Positions 8,192-16,661 of a stretch of 64,000 nt of DNA are shown here, in pieces. How positions within the stretch are numbered: position 1 is the first letter of the stretch; each line of letters starts with the position of its first letter. This stretch comes from Sphingomonas sp. BK580 (GTDB lineage Bacteria; Pseudomonadota; Alphaproteobacteria; Sphingomonadales; Sphingomonadaceae), in NCBI RefSeq assembly GCF_014194975.1, contig NZ_JACIAY010000015.1, positions 62,001 through 126,000 on the forward strand, in the 5' to 3' direction. The notes beneath the pieces are model-generated. The model did no database searches and had not been told where the DNA came from. It was given only the letters and a program-made list of their open reading frames with translations. The position numbers were made by a program, and so were the translations under genes.

Positions 8192-9118
8192 ATGCCATCC
8201 GTGCCACTCACGCTCGCCGACCATTATGCGATCCATCTCGCGCGCGACCGCCGCCGCTCGGAGCACACGGTGCGCGCCTATCGTGCGACCGCGGTGCGGC
8301 TCATGGCCTTCTTGTCCGCGCACTGGGGCGAGGAGGTGGATCGCGCGCGGCTGGCGCAGGTCGAGGCGGCCGATCTGCGCGCTTTCCTCGCGCATCGACG
8401 CGGCGTCGGGACGGGCGCCAGGGGCGGCGGGCGCGCGCCGCTGGGCAATGCCTCGGCGGCACGCGAGCTCTCGGCCTTGCGTGGTTTCCTCGACTGGGCG
8501 GCCGGCGCCGGGGCGGCGCCGCGGCTGCGCGGGCCGCGGGTGCGCAAGGGCGTCCCGCGCCCGATCGCGCCGCACGAGGCGGTCGCGCTCGCCACCGACG
8601 TGGCGGAGGACAGCGACGAGCCCTGGGTGGCGGCGCGCGACTGGGCAGTGCTGCTGCTGCTGTACGGCGCGGGCCTGCGCATCGGCGAGGCGGTGACGCT
8701 GCCCGGCGCGGTGCTGCCGCTGGGCGAGACCCTGCGCGTCACCGGCAAGCGCGCCAAGACCCGCGTGGTGCCGCTGCTCGCCGACGTGCGCGCCGCGGTC
8801 GAGCGCTATGCGGCACTGTGCCCCTGGCCGCTCGCGGCGGAGGCCCCGCTGTTCCGCGGCGTGAAGGGCGGGGCGCTCTCGCCCGGCGTGGTGCGCCTCA
8901 AGGTGCGCGGCGCGCGCGCGCGGCTCGGACTGGGCGAGCGCACCACGCCGCACGCACTGCGGCATAGTTTCGCGACGCACCTTCTCGGCCGCGGCGCCGA
9001 CCTGCGCGCGCTGCAGGAGCTGCTCGGCCATGCCAGCCTGAGCTCGACCCAGGTCTACACCGCCGTCGACGCGGCGCACCTGCTCGACGTCTATCGTGCC
9101 GCGCATCCGCGGGGATGA
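8192..9118 (+). CDS. xerC: Tyrosine recombinase XerC
   Basis: A 308-residue site-specific tyrosine recombinase, expected to resolve chromosome dimers at dif together with XerD. The N-terminal SAM-like core-binding domain (about 8-105, HLARDRRRSEHTVRAYR) is followed by the catalytic domain. Its active-site residues are Arg in GAGLRIGEAV, Lys in VTGKRAKTRVVPL, H-x-x-R in HALRHSFATHLL, His in ELLGHASL and the nucleophile in STQVYTAVD. The start ATG is set by the ribosome binding site aaaggag 11 bases upstream; the same frame is open far upstream but that is only antisense to the cyclase gene. No nearby mobile-element features, so a housekeeping Xer is preferred to an integrase. Confidence 0.93.
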   Translation: MPSVPLTLADHYAIHLARDRRRSEHTVRAYRATAVRLMAFLSAHWGEEVDRARLAQVEAADLRAFLAHRRGVGTGARGGGRAPLGNASAARELSALRGFLDWAAGAGAAPRLRGPRVRKGVPRPIAPHEAVALATDVAEDSDEPWVAARDWAVLLLLYGAGLRIGEAVTLPGAVLPLGETLRVTGKRAKTRVVPLLADVRAAVERYAALCPWPLAAEAPLFRGVKGGALSPGVVRLKVRGARARLGLGERTTPHALRHSFATHLLGRGADLRALQELLGHASLSSTQVYTAVDAAHLLDVYRAAHPRG

Positions 9119-9145
9119 TGCCGCCGACCGGACAGGATCGACGCT

Positions 9146-9748
9146 CTACTCGGGGCGCGGCGACCAAGTGACGACCCGATAGAGGTAATAGCCGAGCGCC
9201 AACACCGTCAGCACGATCCCGACCGGCCCGACATAGCGGTCGAGCTCGCTGAAGCGGCTGCCGAGATAATAGCCTGCGCCCGCCAGCACCGCGTTCCAGA
9301 TGATGCTGCCGAGGAACGTCATGACCAGGAAGCGCCACAGCGGCATCGCCGCCATGCCGGCGGGAAGCGAGATCATGGTGCGGAAGGTCGGCATGAAGCG
9401 GAACACGAAAATCACCCAGCCGCCGTGATGGTGGAAGAAGCGCTGCACGCGCTCGACGTCGTCCCACTCCATCGTCAGCCAGCGGCCGTGGCGCTCGACG
9501 AAGGGACGGAAGCGGGCGTAGCCGACGCGTCGCCCGATCACGTACCAGAAGACGTTACCCGCGGTCGTGCCGGCGGTGCCCCAGAGCAGCAGCGGCACCA
9601 GCTCCATCTGACCGCGCGCCACCGCGATCCCACCCAGCCCCATGATCACCTCGGACGGGATAGGCGGGACGACATTCTCCAGCGCCATCAGCAGGAAGAT
9701 CCCGAGATAGCCGCCTTTCACGATCCAGCTGACGATGAACTCGGTCAC
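9146..9748 (-). CDS. DedA family inner-membrane protein
   Basis: A 200-residue multispanning membrane protein of the DedA/SNARE-associated family, linked to proton-motive-force homeostasis and lipid-carrier flipping. It has the family signatures E-N-V-V-P-P-I-P-S-E near residue 24 and the amphipathic motif FVFRFMPTFRTMISLPAG (about 115-132). The GTG start at 9748 is chosen because it begins 19 bases after the gshB stop, is preceded by ggagg, and gives the expected MTEFIVSWIVKGGYLG N-terminus; there is no ATG before the first conserved motif. Probably translated with gshB. Confidence 0.92.
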   Translation of the reverse strand: MTEFIVSWIVKGGYLGIFLLMALENVVPPIPSEVIMGLGGIAVARGQMELVPLLLWGTAGTTAGNVFWYVIGRRVGYARFRPFVERHGRWLTMEWDDVERVQRFFHHHGGWVIFVFRFMPTFRTMISLPAGMAAMPLWRFLVMTFLGSIIWNAVLAGAGYYLGSRFSELDRYVGPVGIVLTVLALGYYLYRVVTWSPRPE

Positions 9749-9767
9749 GCCTCCGCCAACGGCGCGG

Positions 9768-10727
9768 TCAGCGCGTCCGTTCCGCGTGCCGGCGCTCGAT
9801 CGCGTCCCAGATGAGACCGGCGACATCGGTGCCGTCGAAGCGTTCGATCGCGACGATGCCGGTGGGTGAGGTGACGTTGATCTCGGTCAGCCACTCGCCC
9901 CCGATCACGTCGATGCCGACGAAGATCAGCCCGCGCCGCTTGAGCTCGGGCCCGAGCGCGGCGCAAATCTCGCGCTCGCGCCGGGTCAGCTCGGTCTTCT
10001 CGGCCGACCCGCCGACCGCGAGGTTGCTGCGGATCTCGCCCTCGCCCGGCAGCCGGTTGATCGCCCCCGCCACCTCGCCGTCGACCAGCACGATGCGCTT
10101 GTCGCCCTTGGCCACGTCGGGGAGGAAAGCCTGCACCATGTGCGGCTCGCGCCAGGTCTGGTTGAACACCTCCACCAGCGCGGAGAGGTTCTCGCCCTCC
10201 GGGCCGACGCGGAAGATCGCCTTCCCACCGTTGCCGTGGAGCGGCTTGACCACGATCGCGCCGTGCCGGCGCAGGAAGGCGCGCGCCTCGTCGAGCGAGC
10301 GGGTGACCAGCGTCGGCGGCATGAAGCGCGCATAGTCGAGCACGAACACCTTCTCGGGCGCGTTGCGCACGCTGGCGGGATCGTTGACCACCAGGGTGCG
10401 CTCGGCGACCCGCTCGAGCAGGTGGGTGGCGGTGATATAGCCGAGATCGAACGGCGGGTCCTGGCGCATCAGCACCACGTCGGCCTCGTCGCCGAGGTCG
10501 AGCGCGACCGGCTCCTCGAAGCGGAAATGCTCGCCCTGCACGCGCTGTACCGACACCGGGTGCGCCTGGGTCCACAACCTGCCGTCCGACCAGTTGAGCT
10601 GATCGGCGGTGTAGTGGAACAGGCGATGCCCGCGTGCCTGCCCCGCGAGCATCAGCGCGAAGGTCGAGTCACCGGCGATGTTGATCTGGTCGAGCGGATC
10701 CATCTGGACCGCGACGGTGAGCGCCAT
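9768..10727 (-). CDS. gshB: Glutathione synthetase
   Basis: A 319-residue ATP-grasp ligase that joins glycine to gamma-glutamylcysteine. The N-terminal VAVQMDPLDQINIAGDSTFA, the substrate loop MRQDPPFDLGYITATHLLE, ATP-grasp elements VVKPLHGNGGKAIFRV and the C-terminal INVTSPTGI (metal and ATP ligands) are all intact and the length is typical. It lies between yraN upstream and dedA downstream on the same strand. The ATG at 10727 has tccggagaaggac-type purine-rich sequence before it. Confidence 0.97.
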   Translation of the reverse strand: MALTVAVQMDPLDQINIAGDSTFALMLAGQARGHRLFHYTADQLNWSDGRLWTQAHPVSVQRVQGEHFRFEEPVALDLGDEADVVLMRQDPPFDLGYITATHLLERVAERTLVVNDPASVRNAPEKVFVLDYARFMPPTLVTRSLDEARAFLRRHGAIVVKPLHGNGGKAIFRVGPEGENLSALVEVFNQTWREPHMVQAFLPDVAKGDKRIVLVDGEVAGAINRLPGEGEIRSNLAVGGSAEKTELTRREREICAALGPELKRRGLIFVGIDVIGGEWLTEINVTSPTGIVAIERFDGTDVAGLIWDAIERRHAERTR

Positions 10728-10826
10728 GGACTGTCCTTCTCCGGCAGAGCGATGCGCCGGCAGGTAGGGTGGCGCACCGGCAATGTCACGCGCGGTCGCG
10801 CCGGCGCAGGTGCGGCGAGCGCCGGC

Positions 10827-11198
10827 TCAGCCGATCCAGGCGTTCTCGACGTGGCGCGGTCGCGTGCCGGGGGCGAGCAGCAGCACGTCGACGCGGATGT
10901 CGTCGCCCGGGAGCGCGTAGCGCGGCATCAGCAGCTCGGCCGCGGCGGCCACGCGCGCGAGCCGGCGCTCGTCGATCGCGACGTCGAGCTCGGCGGCGGT
11001 CCGCCGCGCCTTCACCTCGACGAAGGCGACCAGCGCGCCGCGTCGCGCCACCAGATCGACCTCGCCGGCGGGGGTGCGCACGCGCCGGTCGAGGATCTGC
11101 CAGCCCTGCAATCGCAGCCACCAGGCAGCCAGTCGCTCGCCGCGCCGCCCCGCCGCCTCGGCGACGCGGCGATCGAGCAGGGAGCGGGAGCGGCGCAT
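10827..11198 (-). CDS. YraN family protein (UPF0102)
   Basis: A 123-residue protein with the restriction-endonuclease-like fold of the UPF0102/YraN family. The conserved GRRGERLAAWWLRLQGWQI, then D-R-R-V-R, EVDLVARRG and FVEVKAR (the catalytic-type E-x-K of this fold) are present. In many proteobacteria yraN clusters with rsmI and lpoA; here those two genes are about 2 kb away with other genes between. The biochemical role is not established. gshB follows on the same strand. The ATG at 11198 gives the family's usual N-terminus. Confidence 0.92.
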   Translation of the reverse strand: MRRSRSLLDRRVAEAAGRRGERLAAWWLRLQGWQILDRRVRTPAGEVDLVARRGALVAFVEVKARRTAAELDVAIDERRLARVAAAAELLMPRYALPGDDIRVDVLLLAPGTRPRHVENAWIG

Positions 11199-11251
11199 GA
11201 CCGGAGGCGTGCCCGAGCCGCGCCGCGCGGGCAAGCGCGCGCTGGCCCGCC

Positions 11252-11701
11252 TCAGCGGGTGGCGGCGCTCTGCCGGCGCAGATAGGCGATCAGGTCGGCG
11301 CGATCGAGCGAGTCGCGCACGCCGGCGAAGCGCATCGCGGTGCCGGGAGCGACCGCGGCGGGGTCGGCGAGCCAGTTGTCCATGGCCGCCGCGGTCCAGC
11401 GGCCGCCGCGCGCGCGCAGGGCGGCGGTATAGCCGAAACGCGGGCTCACCCCGGCGACGGGCGCGCCCATCACGCCGCGCAAGTTCGGTCCGTTGCGGTC
11501 GCCCGCGCCAGCGCCGATCGTGTGGCAGGCGGCGCACTGGCCGAACAGCCGTGCGCCCCGGTCCGCGTCGGCGGCGGCCAGCCGCGCCGCCAGTGTCGGG
11601 TTCGCGCCCAGCGCCGTGCGCCGTGCCGCCACGTCGCCGTCGCCGCAGCCGGCGAGCAGCGCCAGCGCGGCCACGGCGAGCGGGACGCGCCGTGCGCTCA
11701 C
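11252..11701 (-). CDS. Class I cytochrome c, predicted lipoprotein
   Basis: A 149-residue c-type cytochrome. An N-terminal signal with lipobox (ALALLAGCGDG, Cys about residue 19) points to a lipid-anchored periplasmic protein. The heme-binding CAACH is at about residue 56, and the axial Met is probably in GTAMRFAGV near residue 123, giving a cytochrome c2-like single-heme domain (NGPNLRGVMGAPVAG). The GTG start overlaps the stop of the DUF983 gene (GTGA), so the two are translationally coupled. Probable electron carrier; partner not known. Confidence 0.88.
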   Translation of the reverse strand: MSARRVPLAVAALALLAGCGDGDVAARRTALGANPTLAARLAAADADRGARLFGQCAACHTIGAGAGDRNGPNLRGVMGAPVAGVSPRFGYTAALRARGGRWTAAAMDNWLADPAAVAPGTAMRFAGVRDSLDRADLIAYLRRQSAATR

Positions 11702-12159
11702 TGGTCGAAGTCGCTCGCGCCCGAGGTCCCGTGCAGGTCGGACCAGAGCCCGCGCGTGCCCGCCTCCTGTGCGCGGTTGACGTATTGCGACGCGACCAGC
11801 CAGCCCTTGATCGGCCGCAGCGGCAGCAGCGTGCCGAGCGCCATCACCGGCACCGAGGTGACGAGATGCACCCAGGCGGGCGGATCGAACGCGACCTGCA
11901 GCCATACAACGAAGGCGGTCAGCGGCAGCGCGATGATGCACAGCGAGAAGAAGGCGGGCCCATCGTCGGGCGCGGCGAAGCGATAGTCGAGGCCGCAACG
12001 ATCACAGCGCGGCACCACCTTGAGCCAGGAAGCGAACATCTTGCCCTCGCCGCAGCGAGGGCAGCGGCCGCGCCAGCCGGAGCGGATGATCCACCAGAAG
12101 CGGTCGCGGCCGCTCGGCGGAGCGGCGGCGGGTGCGGGGGCGGGGGGCGTCGGTTCCAT
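11698..12159 (-). CDS. DUF983 family membrane protein
   Basis: A 153-residue protein with an N-terminal Pro/Ala-rich stretch, a zinc-ribbon-like pair (CPRCGEGKMF and CDRCGLDY, about 34-63) and two membrane helices (about 72-94 and 98-125). This is the DUF983 layout, a family often found near respiratory genes and of unknown function. The ATG at 12159 fits the family; an in-frame extension upstream to 12270 has no support. Its stop overlaps the GTG of the cytochrome c gene. Confidence 0.88.
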   Translation of the reverse strand: MEPTPPAPAPAAAPPSGRDRFWWIIRSGWRGRCPRCGEGKMFASWLKVVPRCDRCGLDYRFAAPDDGPAFFSLCIIALPLTAFVVWLQVAFDPPAWVHLVTSVPVMALGTLLPLRPIKGWLVASQYVNRAQEAGTRGLWSDLHGTSGASDFDQ

Positions 12160-12319
12160 GCGCGGCGATGTAGGCGCGCCGGTGCGCGCGTTCGATGGGA
12201 CAGATCGTCCCACCCAGAGCCGCACGATCGCCACTCCTCGCTCGATCCGGATGAGAAAGGGCGTGGGCACGGGTGGGCAGCATGCCTAAACTGTCCGCCG
12301 TTCGACGGGAGAGAAGGCG

Positions 12320-13267
12320 ATGGTCGTCCCTTATCTGGCAGCGGTGGTCATCGCCGCGGCGCAGCTTCCCGGACCGGTGCCGAGCGCGGCGGCTCCCCGG
12401 TCGGCGCCGGAAGACGCGGCGCCAAGCGCGACCGAATCCGCGTCCGCGCCCGCGCCCGTACCCGACGCGGAACAGCGGCTCGGCGACAACGGCGACATCA
12501 TCGTCGCCGCGCCCACCCGCAAGGTCATCGGCAACCAGGTGCGCGCGGCGACCGGCCCGGTCTCGCAGAACGTGCCGATCGCGCGCTTCCAGGATCCCGT
12601 CTGCGTCGCCGTCGGGGGGCTGCCGAGCAAGGTGTCGAGCGAGATCGCGCAGCGCATGCTCGACGACGCCGATTCCGTGGGCATCACGCTCGCCGGCGAT
12701 CGCTGTCGGCCCAACACGATGGTGCTGTTCGTCGACGACGCTCACGCCGAGCTGACGAAGATGGCGAAGTCCAACCATCGCGCGCTGCTGGGCGTCGGCT
12801 TTCGAACGCGGCGCGCGCTGCTGAAAAGCGAGGGGCCTGCGTTCGCGTGGCGACTCACGGAGGTGCGCACGCGCGACGGCGAGACGAGCCTGCCCGGGGA
12901 GGGACCGCCGACCTTCCATGTCGCGATCGCCTCGCGCGTCGTTCAGCCGGTGCGGCAGGACGTCGTCACCGCGGTGCTGATCGTCGAGCGCAAGGCGGTG
13001 CTGGGGAAGACGTCGCGCCAGCTCGCCGACTATGCCGCGCTGCGCCTGTTCGCCGGCGCGCGCGAACTGCCAGCCGGGGGCCTCGACACGATCCTGGCGC
13101 TGTTCGGCAGCAAGGCCGCGCCGCCAGCCCAGCTCACCGCCTTCGACCGCGGCTATCTGCGCGGCCTGTACACCGGCGCGGCGAACGCCTTCGCCTACTC
13201 GCAGCGTGGCCGCATGGCCGGGGCGATCGCGCGCGAGAACGCGCCGAGCGCGCCGGCTACCCCTTGA
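12320..13267 (+). CDS. Secreted protein of unknown function
   Basis: A 315-residue protein with a signal peptide (VVPYLAAVVIAAAQLPG) and an Ala/Pro-rich linker to about residue 50. The soluble domain carries two cysteines (DPVCVAVGGLP and AGDRCRPNTM) that could form a disulfide. Features such as the C-terminal LTAFDRGYLRGLYTG motif recur, as I recall, in uncharacterised sphingomonad proteins, but I cannot name a family. An aggagaaggcg-like ribosome site precedes the ATG. Its last 11 bases overlap the end of the convergent rsmI. Confidence 0.8.
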   Translation: MVVPYLAAVVIAAAQLPGPVPSAAAPRSAPEDAAPSATESASAPAPVPDAEQRLGDNGDIIVAAPTRKVIGNQVRAATGPVSQNVPIARFQDPVCVAVGGLPSKVSSEIAQRMLDDADSVGITLAGDRCRPNTMVLFVDDAHAELTKMAKSNHRALLGVGFRTRRALLKSEGPAFAWRLTEVRTRDGETSLPGEGPPTFHVAIASRVVQPVRQDVVTAVLIVERKAVLGKTSRQLADYAALRLFAGARELPAGGLDTILALFGSKAAPPAQLTAFDRGYLRGLYTGAANAFAYSQRGRMAGAIARENAPSAPATP

Positions 13268-14099
13268 GCGCCAGCGCGCGCGCGTAGAGTTCGCGGCGGT
13301 CGAGCCCGAGCGCCTTCGCCACCTCGCCCGCCGCCTTGGACGCGGGCAGGCGCGTCAGCGCCTCGCGCAGCGCCGCGTCGGCGTCGTCCGCGCTCGCCGG
13401 AGCGGGCGCGGCGGGGGGCGCGACCACGACCACGATCTCCCCCTTCGGCGGCGTCTCGGCGTAGCGCGCCGCCAGGGCGCCGAGCGTGCCGGTCACCGCC
13501 TCCTCGAACTTCTTCGTGAGCTCGCGGCACACGGCGGCCTCTCGCTCGCCCAACAGCTGTGCCAGCGCGGCGAGGCAGGCACCAAGCCGTGGCCCCGATT
13601 CGTACAGTACCAGCGTGGCGCGCACCGCCGCCACCTCGCGGATCGCCTCGGCGCGCGCCTGCTCCTTGGGAGGCAGGAAGCCGAGGAACAGGAAGCGGTC
13701 GGTCGGTAGCCCGGCGAGCGTCAGCGCGGCGACCGCGGCGCAGGCGCCCGGGACGGTGACGACGTGGCGCCCCGCCGCGCGCGCCTCGCGCACCAGCTTG
13801 TAGCCCGGATCGGAGATCAGCGGCGTGCCCGCGTCCGAGACGAGCGCCACCACCTCGCTCGCCATCCGCTCGACCAGGCGCGGGCGCACCTCGGCGGCAT
13901 TGTGGTCGTGATAGGGGGTCATCGGCCGCTTGGTGCCGATGTGGCGGAGCAGTCCGGCGGTGACCCGCGAGTCCTCCACGGCGATGACGTCGGCGGCGGC
14001 GAGCACCTCCGCCGCACGCGGCGAGAGATCGCCGAGATTGCCGATCGGGGTGGCGACGATGTAGAGCCCAGGCAGTAGAGAGTTCACGGGAGTTGTCAT
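13257..14099 (-). CDS. rsmI: 16S rRNA (cytidine(1402)-2'-O)-methyltransferase
   Basis: A 280-residue tetrapyrrole-methylase-fold enzyme that 2'-O-methylates C1402 in the ribosomal P site. Family motifs seen are GLYIVATPIGNLGDLSPRA, VEDSRVTAGLL, the SAM-site SDAGTPLISDPGYKLV and LFLGFLPPKEQARAEAI, with the C-terminal helical part after about residue 230. The ATG at 14099 shares its bases with the ATG of the divergent lpoA-like gene (CATG at 14097-14100). A GTG at 14087 is a possible alternative start. The rsmI/lpoA divergent pairing is conserved in many proteobacteria. Confidence 0.95.
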   Translation of the reverse strand: MTTPVNSLLPGLYIVATPIGNLGDLSPRAAEVLAAADVIAVEDSRVTAGLLRHIGTKRPMTPYHDHNAAEVRPRLVERMASEVVALVSDAGTPLISDPGYKLVREARAAGRHVVTVPGACAAVAALTLAGLPTDRFLFLGFLPPKEQARAEAIREVAAVRATLVLYESGPRLGACLAALAQLLGEREAAVCRELTKKFEEAVTGTLGALAARYAETPPKGEIVVVVAPPAAPAPASADDADAALREALTRLPASKAAGEVAKALGLDRRELYARALALKG

Positions 14100-15297
14100 G
14101 GCAGAGGCGATCGGGCGGCCGCAATGGTCGAACGCATGGGGCCGATTGGTCGCGGTCACCGGCGCGCTGCTGCTCGCGGCCTGCTCGACGGTGGTGCCGC
14201 GCGCCCCCGTCGAGCCGCCGCGCGCGCAGACCCAGGCGCCGCCACCGCGCGACACCGCACCCGAGGTGGTCAGCGGCCTGCCGCGCGACACCGAGCGGCA
14301 CCGGGTCGCGTTGCTGGTGCCGCTGTCGGGCAGCAACGCCGGCGTCGGCCGCAGCCTCGCCAACGCGACCCAGCTGGCGCTGCTCGACACGCGCAACGCG
14401 CAGGTGCGAATCACCAGCTACGATACCGCCACCGGCGCCGCGCAGGCCGCCTCGCGCGCGATCGCCGATGGGGCGCAGCTGATCCTCGGGCCGCTGCTGG
14501 CCGAGGACGTGCGCGCGGTGGCGCCGATCGCGCGCGCCGCCAAGGTGCCGGTGCTGTCCTTCTCCAACGACACCGGCGTGGCGGGCAACGGCACCTATGT
14601 GCTGGGCTATGCGCCGGCGCAGTCGATCGAGCGGGTCGTCGGCTTCGCGCGCGCGCGCGGCATGAACAATTTCGGGGGCTTGGTGCCCAACGCGCTGTAC
14701 GGCAGCCGCGCTTCCACGGCCTTCCTGCGCGCGGTCGAGCAGGCGGGCGGGCGAGTCGTGTCGCTGCAGACCTATGATCGCGGCCCCGGCGCACTCGGCG
14801 CGGCGGTGCAGCGCATGGCCAAGGACGCGCCCTTCGACGCGATCCTGATCGCGGACAGCGCTGGCGCGGCGACGACCGCGGTGCCGCTGCTGCGCCGCGC
14901 CAGTCCTTCGGCGCAGATCGTCGGCACGGAGTTGTGGAACGCGGACAAGGGGGCGAGTGCGCCGGCGCTGAACGGTGCCTGGTTCGCCAGCGTGCCCGAC
15001 GACCTCTATCGCCAATATGCGCGCAACTACCGCACGCGCTTCAACGCCGCGCCCTACCGGCTGTCGAGCCTGGGCTATGACTCGGTGCTGCTGGTGGTGC
15101 GGATCGCGCGCGACTGGCGGCCGGGCACCGCTTTCCCGGAGCCGCGTCTGCGCGACGCCGACGGCTTCGCCGGGATCGACGGTGCCTTCCGCTTCGGCCG
15201 CGACGGCGTCGCCGAGCGCGCGCTCGAGGTGAAGGAGTTGCGCGCCGGCAGCGCGGTGGCGGTGTCGCCCGCGCCGACGGGGTTCGCGGGCAAGTGA
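14098..15297 (+). CDS. Penicillin-binding protein activator, LpoA-like lipoprotein
   Basis: A 399-residue predicted lipoprotein: signal peptide with lipobox GALLLAACST (Cys near residue 26), then a Pro-rich linker. A periplasmic-binding-protein-type domain (about 68-385) follows, beginning HRVALLVPLSGSNAGVGRSL and including LGPLLAEDVRAVAPIA. This matches the LpoA/YraM C-terminal domain family that activates class A penicillin-binding proteins from the outer membrane; the N-terminal TPR part of the E. coli protein is missing, as usual in alphaproteobacteria. Ribosome site cgggag lies 6 bases before ATG. Its stop overlaps the GTG of the next gene (GTGA). Confidence 0.88.
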   Translation: MAEAIGRPQWSNAWGRLVAVTGALLLAACSTVVPRAPVEPPRAQTQAPPPRDTAPEVVSGLPRDTERHRVALLVPLSGSNAGVGRSLANATQLALLDTRNAQVRITSYDTATGAAQAASRAIADGAQLILGPLLAEDVRAVAPIARAAKVPVLSFSNDTGVAGNGTYVLGYAPAQSIERVVGFARARGMNNFGGLVPNALYGSRASTAFLRAVEQAGGRVVSLQTYDRGPGALGAAVQRMAKDAPFDAILIADSAGAATTAVPLLRRASPSAQIVGTELWNADKGASAPALNGAWFASVPDDLYRQYARNYRTRFNAAPYRLSSLGYDSVLLVVRIARDWRPGTAFPEPRLRDADGFAGIDGAFRFGRDGVAERALEVKELRAGSAVAVSPAPTGFAGK

Positions 15298-16160
15298 GCG
15301 CAGTCGCGGCGCGTCCGCGCCGCAGCGCCCTGTTCCTGCCGGCGTCGAACCAGCGCGCGCTCGCCAAGGCGAGAACGCTCGACTGCGACGCGGTCATCCT
15401 CGACCTGGAGGACTCGGTCGCGCCGGCGATGAAGCGAGAGGCACGCGATGCCGCGGTCGCGGGCCTCAACGCCGGCGGCTGGGAAGCGCGTGAGCGCGTC
15501 GTGCGGGTCAACGGCGCCGACACCGAATGGGGCGCCGGCGACCTCGCTGCGCTCCGCGGCGCGCCGCTCGACGCGGTGCTGCTCCCGAAGGTGGACAGCC
15601 CCGCCACGCTCCACGTCGCGCGGGCGGCGCTGGGCGACGGACCGGCGCTCTGGGCGATGATCGAGACCTGCGCCGGCGTCGTGGCATCGCGCGCGATCGC
15701 CGCGGCGGCGCGCGAGACCGGACTCGCCGCGCTGGTGATCGGCCCCAACGACCTCGCGCGCGAGCTGCGCTGCACGCCGGGCGAGGATCGCGCACCGCTG
15801 TGGCCCATCCTCACCGAGGTGGTGCTCGCGGCGCGGCTCGCCGACATCGTCGCGCTCGACGGCGTCACCAACGTGATCGACGACGCGGGCGCGGTCGAGC
15901 GCGCCTGCGCCCAGGGCGCGCGCTGGGGGTTCGACGGCAAGACGCTGATCCACCCCGCGCAGATCGAGGCCGCCAACCGCGCCTTCGCGCCATCGGCAGA
16001 GGCGGTCGCCCGCGCCGAACGGATCGTCGCCGCCTTCGCCCTACCCGAACATGCCGCCTCGGGCGCGATCCGGGTGGACGGCGAGATGGTCGAGCGGCTT
16101 CACCTCGCCGAGGCAGAGCGGCTCATCGCGCTCGACCGCGCGGTTCAGTCGCGGCAATAA
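15294..16160 (+). CDS. CitE-like aldolase/lyase (HpcH/HpaI family)
   Basis: A 288-residue TIM-barrel protein related to citrate lyase beta subunit and malyl-CoA lyases/thioesterases. Visible motifs are LFLPASNQRALAKA (CoA-binding start) and AVILDLEDSVAPAMK (metal site Glu/Asp). Further along are VLLPKV, MIETCAGV, VIGPNDLARELR and WGFDGKTLIHPAQI. No other citrate lyase subunits are present, so a stand-alone CoA-thioester lyase or hydrolase is more likely than citrate lyase. GTG start overlaps the previous stop, indicating translational coupling with the PBP activator gene, a pairing with no obvious functional link. Confidence 0.9.
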   Translation: MSAVAARPRRSALFLPASNQRALAKARTLDCDAVILDLEDSVAPAMKREARDAAVAGLNAGGWEARERVVRVNGADTEWGAGDLAALRGAPLDAVLLPKVDSPATLHVARAALGDGPALWAMIETCAGVVASRAIAAAARETGLAALVIGPNDLARELRCTPGEDRAPLWPILTEVVLAARLADIVALDGVTNVIDDAGAVERACAQGARWGFDGKTLIHPAQIEAANRAFAPSAEAVARAERIVAAFALPEHAASGAIRVDGEMVERLHLAEAERLIALDRAVQSRQ

Positions 16161-16618
16161 CCCTCACCGGACCGGACGGTGAGACAGTCCCTCTTGCCGT
16201 CGAGGTATTTGAGACCAGTGGCGGCGCCGTCCGTCGGGCGCAGCAGTTCGCGTGCGCCGGCGCGCCGGAACGCGATGCCGTCGGCGGTGACCTCGCCGTC
16301 GTACGTGCCCTTGTCGTCGAGGCTCCACTGCATCGCCAGCGACACCGCCTTGTCGTCGCTCCCGCGCGGGGACACCACGAGGTTCAGCCCCTCCACGCCG
16401 CGCCAGCGCCCGACATAGCCCTCACGCGATCGGCCCTCGGAGGGGCTCGCCGCGGGCGAGTGGGAGGTGGCGTCCGACTTGACCGGTCCACCTTCCGGGG
16501 CGGCGGTTGCGTTGGCCGCAGCCCCGGTAGCGTTTTCAGCCCCTGGCGCCCGACCACGTTCGCCGCAGCCGGAGAGCAGCAGCAGAGCGACAGCGGTGAG
16601 CGCCAGACTCCTCATCAC
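16145..16618 (-). CDS. Predicted lipoprotein of unknown function
   Basis: A 157-residue protein with a lipoprotein signal (ALLLLSGCGERG, Cys near residue 18), a low-complexity Ala/Gly/Ser linker to about 65, and a compact domain beginning EGYVGRWRGVEGLNLVV. The last domain carries two cysteines (KRDCLTV and EGYCRD) likely to form a disulfide. I do not recognise the family beyond lipocalin-like short beta domains. Two ATG codons in a row open the gene. Its 3' end overlaps the end of the convergent citE-like gene by 16 bases. A TlpA-like gene lies upstream on the same strand. Confidence 0.78.
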   Translation of the reverse strand: MMRSLALTAVALLLLSGCGERGRAPGAENATGAAANATAAPEGGPVKSDATSHSPAASPSEGRSREGYVGRWRGVEGLNLVVSPRGSDDKAVSLAMQWSLDDKGTYDGEVTADGIAFRRAGARELLRPTDGAATGLKYLDGKRDCLTVRSGEGYCRD

Positions 16619-16661
16619 CGCTCAACTCGCGCGCCACCGCACCGTTCCGCCGCGGCGCGAC

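Noticed and set aside
8192..9118. XerC-like gene as a phage or island integrase.
   Set aside because: Length, N-terminal domain and absence of mobile genes nearby fit the housekeeping recombinase better.
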